Origin: Ottowia sp. oral taxon 894
GTDB lineage: Bacteria; Pseudomonadota; Gammaproteobacteria; Burkholderiales; Burkholderiaceae_C
Length of the DNA: 64,000 nt
Assembly (NCBI RefSeq): GCF_001262075.1
Contig: NZ_CP012073.1
Span: 496,001 to 560,000, forward strand
Direction of reading: 5' to 3'
Below the pieces are notes generated by a model. It had not been told where the DNA came from, searched no databases, and was given only the letters and a program-made list of their open reading frames with translations. The position numbers and the translations under genes are program-made. Numbering within the stretch: the stretch's first letter is position 1; each line of letters begins with the position of its first letter. Positions 27,457 to 36,846 of this stretch are shown piece after piece.

Positions 27457-28869
27457 ATGACTTCTTTTGCCCCCGCCGCGCGCCGCGCCCTGCTTGCAGG
27501 CGCTTGCGCTTTTGCCGCCCTGCTGGCCTGGCCCGGCCGCGCCCAGGCCGCCGCGCCCATTGAGCACTTCACCCTGCCCAGCGGCGCGCAAGTCTGGTTC
27601 GCCGCCAGCCCTTCCATCCCCATGCTGGACGTGCAAATCGACTTTGACGCCGGCAGCCGCCGCGACCCCGCCGCCAAGGCGGGCCTGGCCGACGCCACTG
27701 CGCTCATGCTCACCAAAGGCGTGCGCGCCGAAGGCCGCCAGCTGGCGCTGGACGAAAACCGCCTGGGCGAAGCCTGGGCCGATTTGGGCGCGCGCTTTGC
27801 CGCCAGCGCCAGCAGCGACCGCCTGAGCATCCGCCTGCGCAGCCTGACCGACGAGGCCCTGCTGCCCCGCGCCGTGGCCCTGGCCGCGCGCGAAATCGCC
27901 GAACCGGCCTTTGCCCCCGCCGTGTGGGCGCGCGAGCGCGAGCGCATGTCGGCCGCCATTGCCGAATCGCTCACCCGCCCCGGCCCCGTCGCCCAGCGCG
28001 CGTTTGGCGCCGCCGTGTACGGCGGCCACCCCTACGGGCGCGACGCCACGCCCCAAAGCCTGGCCGCCATCACCGTGGCGGACATGAAAGCGCTGCACCA
28101 GCAAGCCCTGGCCGCCTGCCGCGCCAAAGTCAGCCTGGTCGGCAGCATCACCCGCGAGCAAGCTGGCGACATCGCCGCCCGCCTGCTGGCCCGCCTGCCC
28201 CAAAGCGGCAAAAACGGCGAATGCGCCCCCCTGCCCGCCGTGCCCGAAGTGCCGCCGCTCAAAAAAGCCGAGCACATCGACATTCCCTTCCAATCCGCGC
28301 AAACCCACGTGCTCATCGGCCAGCCCGGCCACAAGCGCAGCGACCCGGATTACTTCGCCCTGCTTGTGGGCAACCACGTGCTGGGCGGCAACGGCTTTTC
28401 ATCGCTGCTCATGAACGAAGTGCGCGAAAAACGCGGCCTGAGCTACGGCGCCTACAGCCACTTCCAGCCCGCCCTGCACGCCGGCGCCTTCTCCATCGGC
28501 CTGCAAACCCGCCCCGACCAGGCCGCCCAGGCTGTGCAAGTAGCCCGGCAAGTGCTGCAAGCCTTTGTGCGGCAAGGCCCCACCGAGGCCCAGCTCAAAG
28601 CCGCCAAAGACAACCTCATCGGCGGCTTCGCCCTGCGCATGGACAGCAACGCCAGCCTTTTGGCCCAGGTTTCCAACATCGCCTGGAACGGCCTGCCGGG
28701 CGACTACCTGGACACCTGGACACGCCAGGTCGAGCAAGTCAGCGCCAGCGACGTCAAAGCCGCCTTCGCCCGCGTGCTCCAGCCTGAGCGCATGGTCACC
28801 GTCATCGTCGGCCCCAAGACAAAGGCGGCAGATACGGCAGACGCCGCCCGCGCCGCGCCCGCGCATTGA
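27457..28869 (+). CDS. M16-family peptidase-like protein, non-catalytic subunit
   Basis: 470 residues from ATG at 27457. A signal peptide (LLAGACAFAALLAWPGRAQA) precedes two M16 domains. At the place of the zinc motif the sequence reads GLADATALMLTKG, so HxxEH is missing and the protein should be inactive. The C-terminal domain keeps the R/Y substrate loop (LMNEVREKRGLSYGAYSHF). In related bacteria such proteins pair with an active M16 partner, here the gene at 24975-26474. A strong bidirectional terminator follows. Confidence 0.9.
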   Translation: MTSFAPAARRALLAGACAFAALLAWPGRAQAAAPIEHFTLPSGAQVWFAASPSIPMLDVQIDFDAGSRRDPAAKAGLADATALMLTKGVRAEGRQLALDENRLGEAWADLGARFAASASSDRLSIRLRSLTDEALLPRAVALAAREIAEPAFAPAVWARERERMSAAIAESLTRPGPVAQRAFGAAVYGGHPYGRDATPQSLAAITVADMKALHQQALAACRAKVSLVGSITREQAGDIAARLLARLPQSGKNGECAPLPAVPEVPPLKKAEHIDIPFQSAQTHVLIGQPGHKRSDPDYFALLVGNHVLGGNGFSSLLMNEVREKRGLSYGAYSHFQPALHAGAFSIGLQTRPDQAAQAVQVARQVLQAFVRQGPTEAQLKAAKDNLIGGFALRMDSNASLLAQVSNIAWNGLPGDYLDTWTRQVEQVSASDVKAAFARVLQPERMVTVIVGPKTKAADTADAARAAPAH

Positions 28870-28884
28870 GGCCCTTTCAGCCCA

Positions 28885-28917
28885 GAAAAAAAGCAGCGCC
28901 CGGGCGCTGCTTTTTTT
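28885..28917. terminator. Bidirectional terminator between M16 and GNAT genes
   Basis: Perfect palindrome AGCAGCGCCCGGGCGCTGCT flanked by seven A on the left and seven T on the right. It serves the two convergent genes. Confidence 0.9.
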
Positions 28918-28961
28918 CAACGCGGCGATGCATTATTGCCCGCGCGTTATTGGATTGCATG

Positions 28962-29363
28962 TTATTGCCTGGCCGCCACGGCATATACCGTGAATTTCGA
29001 TGATTGGTCCTTCAGGTTGAACCGTTCAAAAAATCCTCTGTTTTCAGCAAAGGCCATCACGTAAACAGCCGTATGCGAAAAGGCGTCCAGTAAATCCTTC
29101 ATCAGCAGGCTGCCATATCCCTTGCCCTGATGATTTTTGTGAACGGCCAGCTCCGTCACGTGTGTTTCCACCACATTGTCGCCGTAAGCCCGCAGCAGGC
29201 CCACGGCAGCGCCATCGGCCACCGCCAGCCTGTAGATCGAGGCGAAAAACATTTTCCTGAGCTTCTCGTCCGAATAGCCGCGACCCCAGCCATTGGATTC
29301 ATAGATATCATTGATATTTCTCAAATATGCCGATAAATCGGCGCCATTCCTGATGATTTCCAT
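28962..29363 (-). CDS. GNAT-family N-acetyltransferase
   Basis: 133 residues, single acetyltransferase domain. The acetyl-CoA loop is VTELAVHKNHQGKGYGSLLM; the substrate site strand FNLKDQSSKF ends the domain. Ribosome site GGAG 7 nt before the ATG. Substrate unknown. The gene is clearly lower in GC than its neighbours and opens a patch (29-30.7 kb) with a decayed gene, so recent acquisition is possible. Confidence 0.85.
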   Translation of the reverse strand: MEIIRNGADLSAYLRNINDIYESNGWGRGYSDEKLRKMFFASIYRLAVADGAAVGLLRAYGDNVVETHVTELAVHKNHQGKGYGSLLMKDLLDAFSHTAVYVMAFAENRGFFERFNLKDQSSKFTVYAVAARQ

Positions 29364-29689
29364 CTTTCATCTCCAGTAAAAGATCATGACGCAACGGTTG
29401 CGGCTTTCATGGCGGCACTGCCGTTGCCTGTCGCCCAATGGCTGCCGCAACCGCCGTCAAAGATAAATGGAAGTTTTCATGCCGTCAAGGCTTTCGCGCC
29501 GCGTGCGTTGCACTTGATTCGGGGCCATAAAAATCATATTCGCTTCCGCATTGATAACAGATTTTCCACTCTGCATCAGGACATTGGATTATTTCCGCCT
29601 TTTGATTTTCTCTTTTTTTTAACATGCGTTCCCAGCGTGGGGCATGCGCTGCGCAAGCTACTGCACGCTTTCCCGCCACTTTCGCCTGG
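29364..29689. other. Intergenic region, no recognisable feature
   Basis: Lower-GC stretch between the GNAT gene start and the decayed MBL-fold gene. I find no repeat copy, convincing reading frame or hairpin. Confidence 0.4.
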
Positions 29690-30148
29690 GCAGGCGCCGT
29701 TTTCAATCATGACAAAATCGAATGTGGCATATTTTGAAATAATGTCTGAAAAATGCTTCCCAAAGCCGCTGTCGGCGCTGAAATAAAGCGGCATGCCGGG
29801 TGATTTGATGGCATAGCCGCCCCAAAGCGTGGTATTGCGCTGCACGCCCCAGCGTTGCAAATGCGCCTTCACGCCCAGCGGCACGAAAAAGCGTTTGGCT
29901 CCGGAGTCGATTTCCTGAATGGCGCAGTAATCGAGATGGTCACAATGACCGTGCGAAATCAGCACGGCGCCGATTGCCCGCAATTCGGCCACGGCGGGCG
30001 CGTGGGTCATGGCAAAAGGCCGGCCTGTGAAGAATGGCGTGGGTTCCGGATAATGGAAATGTGGGGAAACCAGCGGTTTTGGGCCGCGCCGTGGGAATAT
30101 GCCTATGCTTGCAGCAGCCTGGCCTGATCCGCTTGCAGGCGGCATCAC
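29690..30148 (-). pseudogene. Remnant of an MBL-fold metallohydrolase (UlaG/NAPE-PLD-like)
   Basis: The translated remnant keeps AVLISHGHCDHLDYCAI, the HxHxDH metal motif, and the later strand LYFSADSGFGKHFSDI with FDFVMIENGAC. The usual N-terminal part (substrate strand and first metal-fold strands) is absent, the segment between QRWGV and the RNTTLWGGYA strand is too short (the third metal-ligand region is deleted), and after IENGAC the frame turns into unrelated sequence. It therefore cannot encode an intact hydrolase. It overlaps the end of the quinone reductase gene by a few bases. Confidence 0.65.
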
Positions 30149-30699
30149 GCCTGTTGCAGCGCTGTCAGCCAGGCCAAATAGTCCGCCGCGCTCTGCGCTG
30201 CCGCCTGTTGCGCGGCTTCGCTGTACCCGGCGTTGCTGTCTATCGTATGGAAGGCAAACGGCGGGCGGTAGTCTGCGCCGCAGTATTTCGCCGTGAGTTC
30301 AAATGGGCGCAGCGCTTCGGCAACGGTGCAGCCGACAGCGCCGTCTGCGCGGTAGTCTTTGGCAGGCGCGCCGAGCGAAACGGCGAGCGCGATTTTTCTG
30401 CCTGCCAGCGCCTTGCCCTTCGAGCCGTATGCCCAGCCATAGGTCAGCACTTCATCAATCCACTGCTTCAGCAGCGGCGGGCAGTTGAACCAGTACACGG
30501 GAAACTGCCACACCAGCGCATCGTGGCTTTCTACCAATTTCTGTTCAGCGGTCACGTCAATCTTGCCCTGGGGATAGGCAGCGTAGAGTTCGTGAACCGT
30601 GAAGCGATCGGCATGCCGCCGCAGCGCAGCCGCCCAATGTTTATTGACGGTGGATTGCGCAAGATTGGGGTGGGCGAGAATGATCAGGGTTTTAGGCAT
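30145..30699 (-). CDS. NAD(P)H dehydrogenase (quinone)/flavodoxin-fold oxidoreductase
   Basis: 184 residues. Flavodoxin-like fold of the NQO1/MdaB/KefF type: TLIILAHPNLAQSTVNKHW (FMN phosphate loop), ALVWQFPVYWFNCPPLLKQWIDEVL (quinone-reductase signature) and LAVSLGAPAKDY. Likely two-electron reduction of quinones. ATG at 30699 has AGGAG 7 nt upstream. No obvious partner gene nearby. Confidence 0.85.
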   Translation of the reverse strand: MPKTLIILAHPNLAQSTVNKHWAAALRRHADRFTVHELYAAYPQGKIDVTAEQKLVESHDALVWQFPVYWFNCPPLLKQWIDEVLTYGWAYGSKGKALAGRKIALAVSLGAPAKDYRADGAVGCTVAEALRPFELTAKYCGADYRPPFAFHTIDSNAGYSEAAQQAAAQSAADYLAWLTALQQA

Positions 30700-31091
30700 G
30701 GCAATCTCCTTGAATAAGGTGAAATGAAAGCGCCGGGCCAGCGCTTTCATCAGGCTGGCCAGCATTTCGCCCCGCTCCGGCCGTTTTGACAAAATGGCCT
30801 GGGCACGGGAATTCTGATTTTAAGCACGGCCTCATTCAAATACCTGCTTGCGCTTTCATGAAGTCACATGGCTTTCAGAATGGCCATCATTTTTTTCCAT
30901 ACCGGGCGCAAGATTGCGCGCCTGATAAACCGCCAGCGGATCGGGAAAGTTTTATTTGAGAGATTTTGCTTTTACCGCTTCAGACATTGGGTGATTTTCA
31001 GCCAGATGATTTTTTGCACGTTTTGAATTTTCTGCGCCGGGACGGCAGGCGGCTGCCCAGAACGCGGCCGCGCCTTTGCTCCTGATGGACC

Positions 31092-31105
31092 TGTGTGATT
31101 ACACA
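31092..31105. promoter_or_regulatory. Near-palindrome TGTGTGATTACACA
   Basis: Inverted repeat with one mismatch directly before repeat copy 10 in the 780-bp gap between the quinone reductase and the TonB receptor. Possible regulator site, but only one instance is seen. The rest of 30700-31091 shows nothing recognisable. Confidence 0.25.
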
Positions 31106-31189
31106 AAAAGAGGAGCAAATTTAAACCCATGAAAACGGCTGCTGCGCCCATTCCACTAGGACATCACGCTATGGATCCAGGAGCAAATC
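31106..31189 (+). repeat. Interspersed repeat family A, copy 10
   Basis: AAAGAGGAGCAAATTTAAAC, GAAAACGGCTGCTGCGCCC, TTCCACTAGGACATCACGCT and CCAGGAGCAAAT. It lies about 290 bp before the TonB receptor gene. Confidence 0.88.
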
Positions 31190-31479
31190 CAGCTTGCTTC
31201 CGCGCTCCGTCATGCCCACGCAAACCGTCAGCTGCCCGGCCTGGCTCGCGTGGGCGCCTGCTTCGCTGGAAAAGGCTGGGGCAGGGCAGCAAAGCCGCCG
31301 GGGTGCGGCCAGCCCTGCCAGTCCGTCACATTTGACGACACATGCAACAAGCTTTGCCGCCCCGCAGATAATCCGCCGTCCGGCGCGTGAGACTTTCTTG
31401 CACGCGCTTTTTCAACCCGGCGGCTGTAATGCTTTTCAGAAATGTTCGCATCTGAAGCCGTTTTTTCCTCCTTCATGCC

Positions 31480-33678
31480 ATGAACTCCCCTGCCCTGCGC
31501 CGCCGCGCGCTGGCCCTGGCCGCCTTGACGGCCTGTCTGGCCGCCCATGCCCAAACTCGCCCCGAAGCGGACGATGCCCCTGATGACGCCACGCTGCAAA
31601 CCGTGACGGTGAGCGCCAGCGCCGATGCCTCGGCCAAAGGCTTGTCGCGCGCTTATGCCGGCGGGCAGGTGGCGCGCGGCGCGCGCGTGGGGCTGCTGGG
31701 CACGCAAGATGCGATGGACACGCCTTTTTCCATCACCAGCTACACCAGCGAGCTGATTGCCGACCGGCAGGCGCGCAGCGTGGGCGATGTGCTGCAAAAC
31801 GACCCCGGCGTGCGCGTGGCGCGCGGCTTTGGCAATTTTCAGGAGGCGTATTTCATGCGCGGCTTCATCGTCAGCTCGGACGACACGGCCTACAACGGCC
31901 TGTATGGCCTGCTGCCGCGCCAATACATTGCCGCCGAGCTGTTCGAGCGCGTGGAAGTGCTGCGCGGCGCATCGGCCTTTCTCAATGGCGCGGCGCCCGG
32001 CGGCGGGGGCTTGGGCGGCACGCTCAATTTGCTGCCCAAGCGCGCGCCCAACGAGCCGCTTTCGCGCGTGGAGCTGCGCGCGGGCAGCGGCGGCGAAAAG
32101 CAGGCCGCGCTGGATGTGGCGCGCCGCTTCGGACCGGAGCAGTCCAGCGGCATCCGCCTGAACCTGGCGCGCCGCCAGGGCGGCACGGCCATTGACCATG
32201 AGAAAGCCAAACTCTCGCTGGCCGCGCTGGGGCTGGACTGGCGCGGCAGCCGCACGCGCGTCTCCGCCGACATCGGCTGGCAAGACCACCGCCTGAACCA
32301 GACGCGCACCAACGTCACGCTCTCGGGCGTGACGCACGTGCCCGCGCCGCCTGATGTGCAGTCCAACTTCGCCCAGCCCTGGACGTATTCTGACGAGCGC
32401 GACGTTTACGCCACCTTGCGCGCCGAGCACGACGCAAGCGACGCCGTCACCGCCTGGGCCGCCCTGGGCTGGCGCCACGGGCAAGAGGCCAACTCGCTGG
32501 CCAACCTCACCTTGCACAACGCCGCCACGGGCGCGGGCACGGTCTACCGCTTTGACAACACGCGAGAAGACCACGTGCGCACCGGCGAAATCGGCGTGCG
32601 CGGGCAGGCGCGCACCGGCGGCGTGGGCCATGAATGGGTGGCCTCGGCCGCCGTTTTCGATTTCAGCAAGGACAACGCCTACGCGATGGACTGGCGCAAC
32701 ACCCTCGCAGCCAACCTCTACCGGCCCATCTATCACGCGCAGCCCGCCTTCGGCCCCAGCGCCTTGCGCGGCGGCGATCTGGCCAGCCCGAAGCGCACGG
32801 GCCGCACGCGCCTGAGCAGCTTTGCCTTGGGCGACACCCTCTCGCTGCTGGATGAGCGCTTGCGCATCACCCTGGGCTTGCGCCACCAGCGCATGGACAT
32901 ACGCGACTACGCCTACGGCAGCGCGCAGCAAACCGCGCGCTACGACAAAAAGCGCACCAGCCCCGCCGTGGGCGTGGTCTACAAGCCCGTGCAGGGCCTG
33001 TCGCTTTACGCCAACTACATCGAAGGTTTGAGCCAGGGCCAGACCGCGCCCGGCACCGCCGTGAACGTGGGCCAGATGCTGCCGCCCTACGTCTCCAAGC
33101 AAAAGGAAATCGGCCTGAAATACGACGCGGGCCGCCTGGGGCTGGGGCTGGCCTTTTTCTCCACCACCAAGCCGCGTTCGCTGCTGACAGCCGACAAGGT
33201 GTTTACCGCGCAAGGGCGCGACCGCCACCAGGGGCTGGAATTCACCGTCTTTGGCGAAGCCGTGCGCGGCCTGCGCCTGCTGGGCGGCGCCACCTGGCTG
33301 GACGCCAAGCAAACCCGCACGGGCGAAGCCCGCACCGAAGGCAAGCGCGTGATTGGCGTGCCCCGCCTGCAAGCCAATCTGGGCGCCGAATGGGACGTGC
33401 CCGGCGCAACCGGCCTGGCGCTGGACGCCCGCCTCATCCACACCGGCGCCAGCTACGCCGACGCCGCCAACACCTTGCGCGCCCCCGGCTGGACGCGGCT
33501 GGACGTGGGCGCGCGCTACCTGATGGAAGTGGCTGGCCGCGTCGTCACCTGGCGGCTGCGCGTGGACAACGCCACGAACCGCCGCCACTGGGCCTCCGTG
33601 GGCGGCTACCCCGGAAACGGCTACCTCGTGGTCGCCTCGCCGCGCCGCTACACGCTCAGCGTGAGCGTGGATTTCTGA
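31480..33678 (+). CDS. TonB-dependent siderophore-type receptor
   Basis: 732 residues. Signal peptide ends HAQ; a TonB-box-like segment LQTVTVSAS follows, then the plug (about 70-190: DTPFSITSYTSELIADRQA, VGDVLQNDPGVRVARGFGNF, FMRGFIVSSDDTAYNG, VEVLRGASAFLNG) and a 22-strand barrel ending YTLSVSVDF with the expected terminal Phe. Outer-membrane, TonB-driven uptake, most likely of a ferric siderophore. No Fur box could be recognised upstream. No ABC transporter or siderophore gene is adjacent. Confidence 0.93.
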   Translation: MNSPALRRRALALAALTACLAAHAQTRPEADDAPDDATLQTVTVSASADASAKGLSRAYAGGQVARGARVGLLGTQDAMDTPFSITSYTSELIADRQARSVGDVLQNDPGVRVARGFGNFQEAYFMRGFIVSSDDTAYNGLYGLLPRQYIAAELFERVEVLRGASAFLNGAAPGGGGLGGTLNLLPKRAPNEPLSRVELRAGSGGEKQAALDVARRFGPEQSSGIRLNLARRQGGTAIDHEKAKLSLAALGLDWRGSRTRVSADIGWQDHRLNQTRTNVTLSGVTHVPAPPDVQSNFAQPWTYSDERDVYATLRAEHDASDAVTAWAALGWRHGQEANSLANLTLHNAATGAGTVYRFDNTREDHVRTGEIGVRGQARTGGVGHEWVASAAVFDFSKDNAYAMDWRNTLAANLYRPIYHAQPAFGPSALRGGDLASPKRTGRTRLSSFALGDTLSLLDERLRITLGLRHQRMDIRDYAYGSAQQTARYDKKRTSPAVGVVYKPVQGLSLYANYIEGLSQGQTAPGTAVNVGQMLPPYVSKQKEIGLKYDAGRLGLGLAFFSTTKPRSLLTADKVFTAQGRDRHQGLEFTVFGEAVRGLRLLGGATWLDAKQTRTGEARTEGKRVIGVPRLQANLGAEWDVPGATGLALDARLIHTGASYADAANTLRAPGWTRLDVGARYLMEVAGRVVTWRLRVDNATNRRHWASVGGYPGNGYLVVASPRRYTLSVSVDF

Positions 33679-33771
33679 ACCTGGCCATGAGCCTGGCCGC
33701 AAGGCCCAGCCGGGCCGGCCTTTTCAGAAGCCACTCCTTGATGCTGACTGATGCTGACGCGGCCCGCCAAA

Positions 33772-33860
33772 AATGCTCCTTGAAAAAGAGCATTACGTCC
33801 TAGTGGAATAAGCGCAGACGCCTTTCAAAGCGCCCTCAAATTCGCTCCTGTTTTTGATGT
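33772..33860 (-). repeat. Interspersed repeat family A, copy 11
   Basis: Minus-strand copy: ATCAAAAACAGGAGCGAATT, TTCCACTAGGACGTAATGCT and AAGGAGCATT. It lies in the convergent gap between the TonB receptor and rnhB. Confidence 0.87.
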
Positions 33861-33918
33861 GGCGCGCCGCCCTGCCCTGCTCTTTGCGCGAGGCCGCCCG
33901 CCGCCCTGTTGCCGGGCG

Positions 33919-34575
33919 TCAGGCGGCTTGCATCGCGCCAGCGGCCTCTTGCCCGGCCTGCCGCAGCGCCTGGGCCACGGGGGCGAAGCTGCGGCGGTGC
34001 CACGGGGTGGGGCCGTGCTGGCGCAGGGCGGCCAGGTGGGCGGCCGTGCCGTAGCCTTTGTGGGCGGCGAAGCCGTATTGGGGGTATTCGGCGTCGATTT
34101 GCTCGCACCAGCGGTCGCGGTGGACTTTGGCGAGGATGGAGGCGGCGCTGATGGCGGGCACTTTGGCGTCGCCGCCGATGATGGCTTCGGCCAGCATGGG
34201 CAGGCGCGGCAGGCGGTTGCCGTCCACCAGCACGCGGGCGGGCACCAGGCGCAGGCCGGCCACGGCGCGCTGCATGGCCAGCAAGGTGGCTTGCAGGATG
34301 TTGAGGCGGTCGATTTCTTCCACGCTGGCCTGGCCGATGGCGCAGCACAGGGCTTTGTCCTGGATTTGGTCAAACAGCTGCTCGCGGCGGCGGGCGGTGA
34401 GTTTTTTGGAGTCGGCCAGGCCGGCGATGCCCTGGCGCGGGTCCAGGATGACGGCGGCGGCCACCACGGGGCCGGCCAGCGGGCCGCGCCCGGCTTCGTC
34501 CACGCCGGCGGCCAGGCCCGGCGCAGCCCAATTGAGCGGGACTTGTTCAGCGCGCAAGAAGGTTCTGGATGGCAT
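33919..34575 (-). CDS. rnhB: Ribonuclease HII
   Basis: 218 residues. Degrades RNA in RNA-DNA hybrids and single ribonucleotides. The active-site acids are visible: [19 protein letters not shown] (DE pair), VLVDGNRLP and the later Asp/Ser region [13 protein letters not shown]. The start [13 protein letters not shown] at 34575 overlaps the lpxB end by 29 bp in another frame, the common lpxB-rnhB coupling; a later start is possible. Confidence 0.93.
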   Translation of the reverse strand: MPSRTFLRAEQVPLNWAAPGLAAGVDEAGRGPLAGPVVAAAVILDPRQGIAGLADSKKLTARRREQLFDQIQDKALCCAIGQASVEEIDRLNILQATLLAMQRAVAGLRLVPARVLVDGNRLPRLPMLAEAIIGGDAKVPAISAASILAKVHRDRWCEQIDAEYPQYGFAAHKGYGTAAHLAALRQHGPTPWHRRSFAPVAQALRQAGQEAAGAMQAA

Positions 34576-35791
34576 GGCAGGCGAGCTGGGGGGTGTCGCG
34601 CAGCAGGTCGCGGTGCAGCTGGGCGAAGCGCTCTTGCGTGGCGAGAACGCGAACGGGGTCTTCCAGCCAGGCCAGCGTGGCGGCGGCCAGCGCCTGCGGG
34701 GTGGCGGCGTGCTGGATGAGTTCGGGCACGACGAAAGGCGCGTCAGCCGCATCAGCATGCGCGCGGGCGGCCACGCCGGGCGGACGGCGCAGCCATTGGG
34801 CAGGAGCGCACAGGATGTTGGGCAGGCCCACCCAGGGCAGCTGGCGCTGGCGGCGCATGAGCCAGTAGCTGAAGGCGGGCATGGCGTAGGCGATGACCAT
34901 CGGGCGCTTGAACAGGGCCGCTTCCAGCGTGGCGGTGCCGCTGGCCACCAGCGCCACATCGCACGCGGCCAGGGCCTGGTGAGACTGACCGGGCAGCACA
35001 TGCACGGCTTCGCCCAGCCCGCTGGCGGCGGCCAGCGCGCGCACGCGCTCCAGCAGGTGCGGCACGGCGGGCACGAGAAAGCGCGCGCCAGGGCGCGCCT
35101 GCCCAATGAGCGCGGCGGCGCGGAAAAAGCGCGGGGCCAGGTGCGCAATTTCGGCGCTGCGGCTGCCGGGCAGCAGGGCAATGACGGGCGGGCTTTCTGA
35201 ACTGACAGCGTCTGCGCGCGCGGGCAGGTCCAGGCTGGCGCGGGCGGCATCGGCGTCTGGCTGCATGGGAATGTGCTGCGCCAGCGGGTGGCCCACGTAA
35301 GTGGCGGCGATGCCGTGTTCGCGCAGCCAGTCAGGCTCGAAAGGAAACAGGCACAGCACGAGATCAGCCGCCGCTTTCAGGCGCGGCAGCTTGCCCGCGC
35401 GCCAGGCCCAGAACGAGGGGCTGACGAAGTGCACGGTTTTCACGCCGGCGGCTTTCAGGCGCGCTTCCAGCGCGAAGTTGAAATCAGGCGCGTCGATGCC
35501 GATGAACGCGTCGGGCCGCTGCGCCAGCAGCCGCGTGCCCAGGCTGCCGCGCAGGCGCAAAAGCGCGGGCAGGCGCGGCAGCACTTCCAGATAGCCGCGC
35601 ACCGAGAGTTTTTCCACGGGCCACCAGGCGTCAAAGCCTTGCTCGGCCATGCGCTCGCCGCCAATGCCCGCCGAGCGCAAGCCGGGCCAGGCAGCGCGCA
35701 AGGCCGCCAGCAGATGCGCGCCCAATAAATCGCCCGATGGCTCGGCGGCGGCAAGGGCGAAAAAAGGCGAAGGCGCAGGCGTGGCGGTCAT
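34547..35791 (-). CDS. lpxB: Lipid-A-disaccharide synthase
   Basis: 414 residues, GT19 family. Joins UDP-2,3-diacylglucosamine and lipid X in lipid A synthesis. Motifs: [63 protein letters not shown] and [12 protein letters not shown]. The lpxD, fabZ and lpxA genes that usually precede it are not here; upstream is a DUF2059 gene. Confidence 0.95.
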   Translation of the reverse strand: MTATPAPSPFFALAAAEPSGDLLGAHLLAALRAAWPGLRSAGIGGERMAEQGFDAWWPVEKLSVRGYLEVLPRLPALLRLRGSLGTRLLAQRPDAFIGIDAPDFNFALEARLKAAGVKTVHFVSPSFWAWRAGKLPRLKAAADLVLCLFPFEPDWLREHGIAATYVGHPLAQHIPMQPDADAARASLDLPARADAVSSESPPVIALLPGSRSAEIAHLAPRFFRAAALIGQARPGARFLVPAVPHLLERVRALAAASGLGEAVHVLPGQSHQALAACDVALVASGTATLEAALFKRPMVIAYAMPAFSYWLMRRQRQLPWVGLPNILCAPAQWLRRPPGVAARAHADAADAPFVVPELIQHAATPQALAAATLAWLEDPVRVLATQERFAQLHRDLLRDTPQLACHAIQNLLAR

Positions 35792-35803
35792 TCCGGCAAA
35801 ATA

Positions 35804-36349
35804 TTATTTGCGATTCTTGCCTGATTTTTCCTTGCCGGCATTTTCATTTTCACCGGCGGCCCTGATTTCATCCACCGTTTCCTGCATGAGTTGCTGCATT
35901 TTCGGTATCACCTGCATCATCATGTTTTGCGAAATCTGCACCGATTTTTGCAGAACCTGCGGCATTTTGCGCGTCATGGTCTGGCCGGTGGGCGTTTTGT
36001 AAAAATCGATCAGCCCGTTGATTTCTTCCTGCGTGAAAATGTCGCGATAAACCACCATCAATTGCGGTTTCATTTTCTCCCACGTCACTTCTTCGCGTAT
36101 GATTTTGGCCATGCGCGCCGGCAATTTGTCGACAGCGGCCTGCTGCTTCGGGTTCATGCGCTGGCCTTGCAGCGCCTGGTTCATGCCGTCTTTCATCACC
36201 TGCTCCAACTGGGCGTGGGCGGCATCCAGCGTTGATTGGGCTTGCGTGAGATTGAGCAGCTCCTCGATCGATGCGTCCGTGGCAGGCGCGGCGCAAAGGT
36301 TGAAGGACAGGCAAAAGGCGGCGAGCGCCAAAGCGGATTTGAGTTTCAT
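35804..36349 (-). CDS. DUF2059-domain exported protein
   Basis: 181 residues. Signal peptide (LALAAFCLSFNLCA), then an all-helical DUF2059 domain (about 60-150) with VYRDIFTQEEINGLIDFYKTP, the recognisable family core. The last 15 residues are Lys/Glu-rich. Periplasmic protein of unknown function. 12 bp upstream of lpxB, so possibly co-transcribed. Confidence 0.87.
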   Translation of the reverse strand: MKLKSALALAAFCLSFNLCAAPATDASIEELLNLTQAQSTLDAAHAQLEQVMKDGMNQALQGQRMNPKQQAAVDKLPARMAKIIREEVTWEKMKPQLMVVYRDIFTQEEINGLIDFYKTPTGQTMTRKMPQVLQKSVQISQNMMMQVIPKMQQLMQETVDEIRAAGENENAGKEKSGKNRK

Positions 36350-36383
36350 GATGAAAGTCCGATTGATTGAAAAAAGAAAAACG

Positions 36384-36809
36384 TCAGCTCAGCAGCGCGC
36401 GCAACCAGTCCGGCAATGGCGCCGATTTTTGCGCCTGTCGATCGACCCAGATGATGGTGGCGCCGCCGCTGGCGCAGATTTCGCCGGGCTTTTCGGCTTT
36501 TTCCATGGTCACCCAGGTTTCAAACGAGCTGCGGCCTGATTCGCCCGCGTACATTTTCAAAAGCACCTGGCCCGGATATTCAAACTGGCGGTGAAAATTG
36601 CAGAAGGCGTTAATCACCACCGGCCCGAAGCCGCGCGGGTCCACCGGGCAGCCGATTTTGTGCAGCCAGTCCACGCGCGCCACGTCCATGTATTGCAGAT
36701 ACACGCTGTTGTTCACGTGGCCGAGCGCGTCCATGTCGCCCCAGCGGATGGCAATCAGGCTTTCGTGCATGGGCTGGCGCTGGGAAAGATCGGGCAGTTC
36801 GATTCGCAT
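36384..36809 (-). CDS. Acyl-CoA thioesterase, hotdog fold (YbgC/FcbC-like)
   Basis: 141 residues from ATG at 36809. Single hotdog domain with the 4-hydroxybenzoyl-CoA thioesterase signature IRWGDMDALGHVNNSVYLQYM, where the Asp is catalytic. Hydrolyses acyl-CoA thioesters; substrate unknown. 37 bp after the tgpA-like gene, so likely the last gene of that operon. Confidence 0.9.
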   Translation of the reverse strand: MRIELPDLSQRQPMHESLIAIRWGDMDALGHVNNSVYLQYMDVARVDWLHKIGCPVDPRGFGPVVINAFCNFHRQFEYPGQVLLKMYAGESGRSSFETWVTMEKAEKPGEICASGGATIIWVDRQAQKSAPLPDWLRALLS

Positions 36810-36846
36810 AAAAAGTCGGAAAGAGTGAAAAGGGCAAAGCGGCGCA

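Noticed and set aside
31380-31479. Fur box before the TonB receptor
   Set aside because: The AT-richer words around TGTAATGCTTTTCAG do not form a recognisable 19-bp Fur site.
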